Source: Owenia fusiformis (lineage: Eukaryota > Annelida > Polychaeta > Sabellida > Oweniidae). Taken from it: DNA of 64,000 nucleotides. The translations under genes were made by a program, and so were the position numbers. The notes below the pieces were generated by a model. It ran no database searches and had not been told where the DNA came from. It worked only from the letters and a program-made list of their open reading frames with translations. How positions within the stretch are numbered: the stretch's first letter is position 1; every line of letters starts with the position of its first letter. Below are positions 1 to 9,400 of this stretch, piece by piece. The stretch lies in assembly GCA_903813345.2 (NCBI GenBank), contig CAIIXF020000007.1:3415730-3479729 (forward strand), written 5' to 3'.

Positions 1-130
1 CTCCGTACCATTTCTTGATCTTTTCCTCTAGCAGATTAACATCTGCTCCCCGAAGCATGTCAATCTTTGCCTTGTTTCGGAAAAACAGAAAAGTGGGCAT
101 GGCTGTCACCCCATGGGCACTTGCAGTGTC
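1..130 (-). CDS. TXNL1: TXNL1 coding exon 3 (partial, runs off window)
   Basis: Begins after an AATTTAG acceptor and encodes DTASAHGVTAMPTFLFFRNK and the final helix ending KKWYG. The cis-Pro after Met and the FLFFRNK block match the TXNL1 thioredoxin domain. It is cut by the window edge. Confidence 0.88.
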
Positions 131-3100
131 CTAAATTAAGGAAATATGCTTCAATGAAATACCATTTCACTTCAATGAATGTGAAATGAACGTCATACAG
201 AATTCATGTAGAGCAACTTCATTTGCATGTACATAAGCATTCAGTCATTATATATATTCTGACAAATGGTCACATTAAGAAAGTGAAAAGCTTAAAATTT
301 ATAAAAAGGACGTTGTTTAGCCTCGATATAAGTGAAACTGAATATAAGACAAATATACGCAGATGTTCTGACAAACTTTGAGAAACACAGATAATATATT
401 GATGATTGACTCAATTTCATGATCTTGCAAATGACAGAAAGGCACAACAGATAAGTGCATTATGATTGAATTGTCATGCATATTTATTATAATTATTACA
501 TAGGCGTAGCCAGAATGCCAGAGGGGGTGTGATGGGTGCGATCGAACCCCCCCCCCCATAACCAATAAAAATAAAACCATGGCATTGGGTAGAACTTCTA
601 CCCTAAAATGCTTTTTATTTGAAGCTTCTAGCTCAATTATGAAGAAAGTTGCATCAATTCAAAACAGACCTTTGAAAAAAGATTTTCTCTTGCTTATGCC
701 TGACTGAAAACCCAAAAATTTTTGGGCGATCGCACCCCCCTGACTGAAAGCTACGCCTCTGTATTACATCTATAAATTACTATGATGCTGCGCCAATGCT
801 TTGTAGACAGGTAGTATGTGATAATGTCAAAAATGAAATTAACGTTGCTTTCGTTTACTGCTGAACTTATTTAATAGCTTAATCATCTTACCGGACACTG
901 ATCTACGTCAACCTTCAGGAAAACTGCTTTGGGGTATTTCTGACTGAGCTCCACATACACTGGTGTAATTCTTTGACATGGACCACACCTACAAGAAACA
1001 AATCCCCTTTTCATATTACAGTCTTCAAATCCCCCTTTATCAGTTTATTGATGCAAATCATTTTTGACTTTCACAATTTTTGTGCTATATATCGTAAATC
1101 TTCTGATTGTGATCACTGGCAAATCCAGGAGGCCTATGGGGCCACCCCCCCCCCTTGATCCCAAAGTGTTGCAGGGCCTTAGGTAGTGGGCCTTTAGGGC
1201 ATTACTTGGCCTTTTTAGGCCAAATTATGGAGAACTGAATTCAACAATGTTTTACTCTTAAACCAATCATTGAAAACATTCTGTAAAAAGCATGGTATTT
1301 TATGTAATGTTGACTGATTGACAACAATTTAATGCAAAAATTATTTAGAAATATTTTATATTATAACTGTTTTTGTTATTTTTAGTGCAATTGTTTTTGC
1401 TCCTTTCTACCAATTCTTGAGAATGAAATAAAATGTCTTTCCGAACCTTGTTGGAACAAAATAGCATATACAACATGTTTTTAGACCTCTCAATATTATA
1501 GTTATACAAAGGAATTTTTGGTTGATTTTAAAAAAGTATTAAAAAAATTAAAACAAAATCCCCCCAAAATAGATAAAAATCAAGATAAACCTTTTATTTC
1601 ATTACCAAGATACTTTTTTAAAATCAACCAAAATTTCCTTTGTACAATTACAATATTGAGAAACATGTTGTGTTTATGTCGTAATGTTCCAATGAGGTTC
1701 GGAAAGATGTTTCATTTCACTCTGGAAACATGATACCAAGAACAAAACAAGTGTTTGATGTATTTTCTAAAACAATATAGATGAAAGTATATACATATTT
1801 TTCAAATTATATTGTTGCCATTCAAAAGATGACCATTAAATTGACGATGAGTCAAATTTTTAGATTCTTTTTATGACTGGTTTAAGAGAAACGGGTGTTC
1901 AAAAAGTTCTCCATATCGATACCACTCCTTTGGAAGATTTATTTTTTCAAGAGAAAATTCACAATTGAATTGCCAAATGAATAGGTGCAGTGCATGCCAT
2001 GGCAAAATATGTTACATATGTTGTAGGTCATCTTGTATTTTTTTTTGAGATATGAGATCTATGATAAAAGGCGCATCATCACCAACGTGCAAAAGTCAAT
2101 GTTTTTGCTATAAATCGGGCAACAATGGTCTACATGACCTGTAATAAATAGGTATAAGGGACGTTATTATCACAATATTAATGACATTGCTTACTTTTTA
2201 AAGTTAGTTTCAATGTGTTTTACAAAAAATAATCAAAATAAATTAATTTGGGATGGAGGGGGGATCGGAGGTATGACGCTCGTATGCAAGAAAATAAGAA
2301 AAAATAAATATCCAAATCAGAAAAAATAACAACAAATAACATCATACGAGGGTCAGATTTATATGACTAGATCTACCCACAGGGGCTTGTCTCGAGGCGT
2401 CGGGCAAGCCCTCCGATGAGTGTGTACTGCTTATTAAGAGTTTAAGGGGGGTCGTTTTTGATGCTTCCTGAAATTTGTAGAAAATGATAGTTAGGTATAT
2501 CCAGTAGAAATATATGGAATCCTTTCAACAATCAACATGCTGATTCAAACAACACTACAGAGTAATTTGTTACCCAAAATGGTAGCAATCCATCCACTAG
2601 TTGCTGAGAAATCTGAAGAATATGTAAAGAAGTGTTAAAATGAAAATAACGGCAATTTTCACCTCACGATTATTAGCTCCAGAGTAGATTTCTTCCTCAA
2701 GACACGTCCACTGTTAAAAATCGGTAGTTCCTAGAGTTCTTTGTTTCCTTAGGCATCATACCCATATATTATTTTTAACGAAGGACAGCCTATAACGACT
2801 GCTATACGCAAAATAGATGCATAAGACAAGCCCCTGTGGATCTACCCCACCAGGGTTGTATCAAAGAAGCCCCCCCCCCCCTACGATATCTAAAGGTTAC
2901 ACTAGGAGTATTCAGTATATTACTTGCAGAATTTCCAATTATCCGTGGCCTTATCATATAGGCCTAGAGCAGAGAGTAAAAACATGGAAATAAAAAACAG
3001 CAAGTCATCAACAAAGATCGAATGGATGATGTCTAAGCTTACCATGTGGCATAAAAATCGACCACAACAAGGCTTGATTCCGCACTTGCTAGTTCTGGTT

Positions 3101-3146
3101 GGAAATGTGAGTCGCTTTCTACCTGCTTCACTTGTCCAGCCATCAT
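1..3146 (-). CDS. TXNL1: Thioredoxin-like protein 1 (TXNL1) gene, 5' part, three coding exons
   Basis: Spliced gene, coding join complement(<1..130, 892..988, 3043..3146); it continues past the left edge. The three exons join in frame into about 110 residues of a thioredoxin fold. The redox motif WCGPC is split across the exon 1/2 border (TG|G). It is followed by the VDVDQCP strand and a cis-proline segment AMPTFLFFRNK. FQPEL near the start and PTFLFFRNK with GAD..LEEKIK near the end are hallmarks of TXNL1 (TRP32) rather than plain thioredoxin. TXNL1 normally carries a C-terminal PITH domain and associates with the 26S proteasome as a cytosolic thiol reductase; the PITH part would lie outside the window. 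Vertebrate TXNL1 has RGCGPC where this protein has the classical WCGPC. All borders are GT/AG, intron 1 is phase 2 and intron 2 is phase 0. Confidence 0.9.
502..762. mobile_element. Short inverted-repeat element (MITE) in TXNL1 intron 2
   Basis: The ends AGGCGTAGC and GCTACGCCT are inverted. Poly-C/G stretches lie just inside each end. Both sides are flanked by ATTACAT (495-501 and 763-769), a likely 7-bp target duplication. There is no coding capacity. The rest of intron 2 (131-891) shows nothing recognisable. Confidence 0.65.
892..988 (-). CDS. TXNL1: TXNL1 coding exon 2 (active site)
   Basis: The acceptor CTTGTAG is followed by G, which completes Trp, then CGPCQRITP. The exon ends VDVDQCP at a GTAAG donor (phase 0). 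It holds both catalytic cysteines. Confidence 0.9.
1419..1725. repeat. Foldback (long inverted repeat) element in TXNL1 intron 1
   Basis: The left arm, about 1419-1538, and the right arm, about 1608-1725, are reverse complements over roughly 110 bp with few mismatches (for example CTTTCCGAACCT against AGGTTCGGAAAG, and ACAAAGGAATTTTTGGTTGA against its complement). The spacer is about 70 bp. It is non-coding and would form a strong hairpin. Confidence 0.75.
2380..2837. mobile_element. hAT-like MITE in TXNL1 intron 1
   Basis: The terminal inverted repeat ACAGGGGCTTGTCT begins at 2380; the other end, AGACAAGCCCCTGT, finishes at 2837. The flanks carry GATCTACCC-type direct repeats (2371-2379, and 2839-2847 after one extra base), consistent with the 8-9 bp target duplication of hAT elements. 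No open reading frame of note. The rest of intron 1 (989-3042) holds only simple AT-rich sequence and a poly-C tract near 2871. Confidence 0.6.
3043..3146 (-). CDS. TXNL1: TXNL1 coding exon 1
   Basis: Starts with two adjacent in-frame ATGs (complement of 3144-3146 and 3141-3143), so the protein begins MMAGQVKQ or MAGQVKQ. The exon encodes the first beta strand and ends DFYATW with a donor GTAAGC. It breaks inside the Trp codon of the WCGPC active site (phase 2). Confidence 0.88.
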
Positions 3147-3330
3147 AAAAACGTCTAAAACTAGCCTAGTTCGCAATATTTAAAAATCCTTCTTCTTTCT
3201 TTCAAAATGCGATTTGGCCTTTTCTGCAGTATTATTACAAAACTTGCACAGGTTGAAATAAGCGTCTCGCCCTGAGTCTCTAGGTTGAAAGAAGACTTGT
3301 TTTGGAGCCGTACAATTTTGGTAGCCCTTG

Positions 3331-4164
3331 CCCGTAGCCAGCTTTTACCAGGAGGGGAAGCTTTTTCCAGGGGGGGGGGTAAGTATGTATCCAACAGACT
3401 GACTAGAAGTCCTGTGGAAATTGCAGTGAAATTTTTTGCACAAAATTATCAATTGGAGGAACCATTTCTTCAATAAAATAAAAATTACAAAAGTACGATT
3501 CTCGGTTTGGAAAACGAAGTTCATCAATCTAAATGAGCATTATCCCTGCTTCGGACAAATTTGATTTTTTGCCAAAATATAGATTTGAATGTCTTCTTTT
3601 GATGAACTTCTTTCCCCAAATCGAGACTTGTATTTTATTGAATCGGTCTATTTGAGCATTATCCCTGCTTCAGACCAATTTGTTATTTTTACATCTTGTA
3701 GATTTAATTGTCCTCTTTTGAATATTCATAGTTTAATTTGGGTAATATTTCTATATTTTTCATGAAAAAAATTTTAGCCCAGGAGGCTGTTCTCCAAACC
3801 GAGAATCGTCCTTTCAATTAAATAGTAAGGTACAGTTAAATGCAATAAAAAGTAACACAGCATATTGTTAAGTGGGAATAAAGCTAGTTGAAGTAACAAA
3901 TGTGCAAATTAATTTTCAATCGGTCATTTTGAATTGCACTTCCTATGTAAACAAGTATTTAGAATTACCAAACTTTAACATAGGTGCCTTATAGTCTGAA
4001 TTGACTAAATAGGATATAGTCTAGGGGGGTGAGCTATTTCACAATTTTGGCTAAATATCATGCGAAAAATTCTCAGAATGGTGAAAAACTGCATGATTTT
4101 GAAAGAATTTCTGGCCAGGGGGAGCTTCCGCCGCTCCCCCACCTCCCCCTCCGGCTACGGGCCT
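3331..4164. mobile_element. Non-autonomous element with CCCGTAGCC ends, flanked by 10-bp direct repeats
   Basis: The left end CCCGTAGCCAGC and right end GGCTACGGGCCT are inverted. GTAGCCCTTG occurs immediately outside both (3321-3330 and 4165-4174), a candidate 10-bp target duplication. Both ends carry G/C-runs. An inner repeat (3489-3815) has its own inverted ends ACGATTCTCGGTTTGGA and contains two imperfect units about 120 bp apart, each with GAGCATTATCCCTGCTTC. A relative of the inner unit lies at about 5126-5260. Confidence 0.55.
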
Positions 4165-4568
4165 GTAGCCCTTGATATTTTTCACCAAACTCCCATGCAG
4201 TGTCTCGGAATAGAAGACTAGCACTGCCACCGAGTTCGATTTTTCACATATGTCCCTGGGTAATAAAGAGTGGGACCACCCTGCAAACAGATAAATAAAC
4301 AAGGTGGATCAAAATCCACAAAGACAATATATAATTATATATGTGGAATATATTTTGAAAAAGTCAATAAAAGATAAAATACATGTAGCCCTCCAAGTTG
4401 ACTAATTCTAGTCTTGTTAAAGTATAATCCGGGTACCCCAGTGGTCAAAATATCGCAAAAAGTAATTCATTCAGTTAGTATATTTGACATTTTGGCAACA
4501 TCCAACAATAGGGCTATGTCCTAATGTAGAATGTCCATCGGGGAATGTCCCCAGTGCACAGCAAAAAA

Positions 4569-4812
4569 CCAGGGGCGGATCTGTGAATCAAAAAGGGGGG
4601 GGGCTAAAATTTCCGGTCAGAGAAAAAAAGTCGCACGCTTGCGTGGAAACATTTTCTAAAACCCAAATGTGGGCCCTAATTTTGAGGCCCATTTTCTTCA
4701 AAATTTGGCCTGAAATTAAAAAACAAGGCCTTACAAGGCCCAGTTATGACCAAAAAGGCCAACTTTTTGGGGCCTTAGTGCCCCCAGCCCCCCCCCCCAG
4801 ATCCGCCAGTGA
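4569..4812. mobile_element. MITE with CACTGGCGGATCTG-type ends
   Basis: The left end CCAGGGGCGGATCTG and the reverse complement of the right end, CACTGGCGGATCTGG, match over most of their length. Poly-G and poly-C runs lie just inside. It is a short non-coding element in the TXNL1-Myo1d intergenic space. Apparent ORFs across it are chance. Confidence 0.6.
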
Positions 4813-5125
4813 AACCTGTATGACTGGTAAAGAGGGGCGATGTTAATGCGGTAGCATGACAGTCTCCTCAATGTACAGTAAAACCTGCGAACAAGAAACA
4901 CTCTCTGGACTGGCTAAAAATGTACCTTGTTGACAGGTGTTCCATAACAATGGGTGGGGCACCCTGTCAATAATTGGTTTATCCTAATTCCTAATCTCAT
5001 TTAGATTAATCTTAGCTCTTTAAAATCAGATATTGGCTAAGCAGTTCATACCTCTGAAAAACAATAGGATGTACACTGTACAGTGAAACCAATTTTCCAT
5101 GTTTCATGTGAACAGGTGAACTTTG

Positions 5126-5260
5126 AAAAAGACTAGTCTCGGTTTGGAGAATGAAGTTCATCAGTCTACTGCATGTTACGCCTGCTTCAGACAATATTGA
5201 TATCTTTATATTTTGTAGATGCAATTGTGCTCTTTTGACTATCCCTAATTTGTTCTTGCA
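5126..5260. repeat. Dispersed repeat related to the inner unit at 3489-3815
   Basis: CTCGGTTTGGAGAATGAAG, TTCATCAGTCTA and the following GCCTGCTTCAGACAA to TTTTGTAGATG..AATTG match the unit at 3500-3610 with scattered differences. Non-coding. Between 4813 and 5655 I see nothing else except a fragment of a CAGTAAAACCTG-type element at about 4873. Confidence 0.5.
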
Positions 5261-5655
5261 ACACTTTCTACATCTACATCAATAATCCGCAAAAGGCTAA
5301 TAAGCCCATTTAAAGCAGATATATAGTTTAACAGTGATATGATTTGAATAGAATACAATTTGAACATTAACATTTAAAGAATAGATCTATGGTTTACAAC
5401 TCATTTTAAAATGTACACTGAAATCATGATACACTACTCCACTTAAGGAGGCATCTTCCCCAAGGTTGATACTCCCGTTCGTAGAAAAGTAGGCCATATT
5501 CAATAATCATTTGTATAGAACAATAACAAATTTTAAGAATGTACCATAGACCTATTGCTAAAATACAACTGAGCTTAATTGTTAAGCTGCTTGCTGACAG
5601 AAGATTTAAAACTGGGTAGGCTATCACTGTCTAAAATATCACTGGGTAGAGTGTT

Positions 5656-6072
5656 CTATTTTACTATTGTCCTATCTAAACTTTTATGCATCCGTTCTGG
5701 CAGCTGGTTGGATGAATGGAACTGTCTAGTGTTTGTGTTTATTTGAGGGCTGAAGTATGTAGGTATAGTGATGGCTGCTAAGTTGTGAGTTCCTTTGTAG
5801 AAGAGGGAAAGTCTAGAAGCCTCCATACGGGATTGTAGTGATTCCCACTGCAGGTGTTGGTGAGCTTGGGTGACTTTATTGATTAAAATAACTTTGAATA
5901 ACATACAAACCTGATTGGCTCTTTTCACATGAGTCAAACAAACTATTTCCACTTCAAGTGATCCATGATGCAGCAGCACCTGAACATAGCCAACACAAGA
6001 CCGTGGTGTGTTTGTGAAGTAAATAATGGAGGGAGTCAACAGTCTTGAAGCCAGATTTAATTGTATCAACAT
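5656..6072 (-). mobile_element. Degenerate non-LTR retrotransposon (LINE) reverse-transcriptase tail fragment
   Basis: An open stretch of 138 codons on the minus strand contains WESLQSRMEASRLSLFYK and PTYFSPQ. These resemble the thumb/C-terminal region of CR1- or jockey-type LINE proteins (the usual pattern W..L..RR...RL.L.YK.......P.YL.P). Upstream, LEVEIVCLTHVKRANQ resembles the LE.VQRRA block. There is no catalytic domain, so this is a dead 5'-truncated copy. The identification rests on motif resemblance only. Confidence 0.45.
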
Positions 6073-6146
6073 TTATGTTTAAAATAAACGGATAGCGATT
6101 TTTTACTTGCACTTGCAGTCGAAGATGGCCGAAGATTTTCAACCCT

Positions 6147-6262
6147 AACAATAAACATTTCCCTAAACCCTTAGCTTAACTACAGCACCTAATCAAATAT
6201 CTAACCCTAACACCTAATACTAACCATAAATCCTAACTTAACCCTAAAAGCCCCTAAAAAAG
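6147..6262. repeat. Degenerate telomere-like (CCCTAA) repeats
   Basis: Scattered AACCCTAA, ACCCTAAA and TCTAACCCTAACAC units with many variants. They lie about 140-250 bp upstream of the Myo1d start codon. This looks like an old interstitial telomeric-type tract or a simple repeat. Confidence 0.45.
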
Positions 6263-6397
6263 AATCGGAATTTCGCTCGACCAACTCCTGTTGAATGGCA
6301 TCGGTGCTCTCCTAAAATAAACCTGCAGAAAAGTATTACCGGCATCAAAACTCTCGTTCCAAATCTCGCGACATTCGCTATCTCATTCAAAACGAGA

Positions 6398-6495
6398 ATG
6401 GCGGGGATTCAGGAAGGACCGGAATATGGAATCGGGGACTTTGTCCTCTTAGAATCCCTTACAATGTCGGATTTTATGCATAATCTTAAGTTAAG
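6398..6495 (+). CDS. Myo1d: Myo1d coding exon 1
   Basis: ATG at 6398 opens [20 protein letters not shown] and the exon ends NLKLR at donor GTAAGAG, breaking in the Arg codon (AG|A). It matches the Myo1d N-terminus (FGKADFVLMDT...FMANLRLR in vertebrates). The next exon lies 13.2 kb away and completes the codon exactly. Confidence 0.9.
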
Positions 6496-9400
6496 GTAAG
6501 AGTAAATATATATACTTTACATTGTGATAGTTTTGTAGCATTTCCAATTATTGTAATGGCTAAATTTTAACTTTCTTTCAAACTATTTTGATGTCACTGT
6601 TTTCACTGGGGATGAACTGGAAACGAGGGAGGTTTTGCCTCGTATCAAAATGGCGGCGCGTGAAAAAAATTCATTCAGTAAGATTTTTGTTTTTTACAAT
6701 TTTCGTGCTTTTATCCTTCAAATTAAAACTTAATATTTGGCAAGTAAATAGTTTATAAGTTCCGGTTTTATAATATGATTGCAAATTAGAAATCAATACA
6801 GACATTGCTGAGATATTTACATTTCAATTCTCTCACTTAGGAAACGAGGCACCTGTCTACATTTTGTAACAATGAAACGAGGCAATGTTTGACTTGCAAC
6901 GAGGCAACTATTCTTTCTGTGATAGTGTCTACATTTAATGATCTTATTTCCACCGTTCTGGTCACATACGACCGATTACGTTTTACACGATATACATGAT
7001 TATATATGTAAGAGTTAAAAAGAATAACCATATTGTCAGTGTTCGTCGGCCAAATTTGACCGACGTTCTATATATAGTCATTCCTTCTGACGTCATCATT
7101 GAGCCTGGAATTGACCAATGACATGCGCATATTTAATTAGAACGCATTTGGCGTATGTTTCTTCAAGCTCGCTGAATGGTAGAAGAAAGGTCAGCGCAGA
7201 GGTCACAAGTGATTATTATCCAAACTGTCACCGTACCATCGTGGGGGCGGGGCTACTAAACTGTAATATGGTCTCTACTAGGCAGAGTGTAGTTTAACTA
7301 GACTCTGCACGCAGGGTAAAAGTACCAATACCTTGTTCATCATTTTGAAAGGATCGGATTACAACAGTATAACATAAAATGTTACATGTACTCTATTTGC
7401 GCGGTAAAGTTGTTCCAATGCAGGCAAAAGCAATCACATCATATACAGGTACAATGATGGTACATGTGTACACATTCCAAATGTAGTTATACATATTAGG
7501 CTATGACATGATGAACATGTAGGCCTATGTACACTGCTACCCACCTAGTTACACAGACGTATCGTCAGTGTATCATGGCGGAACTACTTCCGGGATTTGA
7601 ATTCGGTAAGATATTTTTATTTCTCGATTTACATCTACTTATAAATCACGATGTGGATTATAATTTGGCTCGAAGTTATGGGAGATAGTCTAGTTTGAAA
7701 ATGTGTCGATGGTTTTAGGTTTGGTATGTTAACGAAGACGCATTTCACATATTTAGTCCCTCGCTTTTGTTACACTGACGATCGGCATTAATATTGCCAA
7801 TATTACACTGATATTGGTCGTTCGTCAGTGTAACAAAAGCGAGGGACTAAATACGTGAATTGTGTCTTCGTTAATATATAAAACCTTAAACCATCGACAC
7901 ATTCTCAAACTAGACTATCTTCCTTAACTTCGAGCCAAATTATGATCCACAACGTGACTTATAAATAGATGTAAATCGGGAAATAAAAAAATCTTACCGA
8001 AACCTAGTCCCGGAAGTAGTACCGCCATGATACACTGACGATACGTCTGTGTAACTAGGTGGGTAACAGTGATGTATATCTGATAATCTGTACAATCTGA
8101 ATGTTTGATAAAGGAACTTGATGATACAGCCTTACACGTTCAATGGCAACGCCAAAATGATGAGACGTGTATACAAATGAACCTGTTTTCTCATCTAACG
8201 TTCGTTTCCGTACAGAGAGATTACCATCATGCTGTTGCATCATATGGAATACAATATCAGCAACGTTGTCGTTTCCTGTGTTACGACAGAAATAGCATTT
8301 GAACAGGGACGCTTCTTTTTGTAGGCCCCGTTCTGTAATAAAAACAAAATATTTTTAATTAAATATGGTTGCCTCGTTTCATTCTTAAGAATGCTATATA
8401 GCTGCCTCGTTTCCTTGAGAAACGTGCCTCGTTTCCTAAGTGAGATAATTGATATGTAAATATCTCAGCAATGCCAGTATTGATTTCTAATTTGTAATCA
8501 TATTATAAAACCGGAACTTATGAACTATTTACTTGCCAAATATTACGTTTTAATTTGAAGGATAAAAGCACGAAAATTGTAAAAAACAAAAATCTTACCG
8601 AATGAAATTTTTTCACGCGCCGCCATTTTGATACGAGGCAAAACCTCCCTCGTTTCCAGTTCATCCCCAGTGGTTTTGTGGGAGTCGATAAAAATTCTGA
8701 CTCACCTTCCCTCATGCTTGAAAGTCAATCACAGTTTATTACATGTTGGGCAAATGTACATAATATGTTATTTCATTCACGTACCTCTGCCAGATACATG
8801 TACCTCTCCTTGATCACAGTAAGCACCATCTATCTAATACACCCTCTATCTAAGATGATAGAATGTCAGTCAACTGAATAATGAAGATTGATAGATCTAG
8901 TACTCACCAGAAGAGTTGAGTGGCTCCCATAATTCTTTCATATTCTATCGTATTTGGGGATTCCCCCATTATGTCATCTCCCACGTCATCTCCAATCAAA
9001 TTGCAGGATGCGATCACATGAACAATCATGACCACGTGCTCTCTCAGGGCTGCGCATGCGTAAAATTTGAAGTCGTGGATATGGCGTTAACATCAGTTCA
9101 ATATCATAATTTTAAATCTACGGTAATACTATTGAAGTTACTCGATCCAAACTTGTAGAGAATACTCATAAAACTACAGCGAACATTGGGAGATTCAGTT
9201 CAATGGTAAATGAGGCCTGTTTATAATATTTGCATTCGAATGTGCCAATATGAAAGGTCATCTTTGGGAAATCTTCCCCCCCTGAGAGCTCACTGTGTTC
9301 TTGGTGTCTAGGCTCAATGAAAACACTCAAGGACAAGGCACAAAATCTTCGGAAAATTTATATTTCCTTGATTTTGGAATCAGTTAATCAATAAATATCA

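Larger units (their letters stand above)
6604..8672. mobile_element. Long foldback transposon (about 260-bp inverted arms) in Myo1d intron 1
   Basis: Arms 6604-6860 and about 8400-8672 are reverse complements starting CACTGGGGATGAACTGGAAA, with small differences. GTTTT flanks both sides (a possible 5-bp target duplication). The arms contain ATGGCGGCGCG followed by a GTAAGATTTTTG donor-like string, and repeated ACGAGGCA motifs. Two other repeats lie inside (7030-7320 and 7548-8058). No transposase was found, so it is non-autonomous. Confidence 0.75.

Noticed and set aside
4484-4846. 120-codon ORF
   Set aside because: Runs across a MITE with poly-G/poly-C ends; a low-complexity chance frame.
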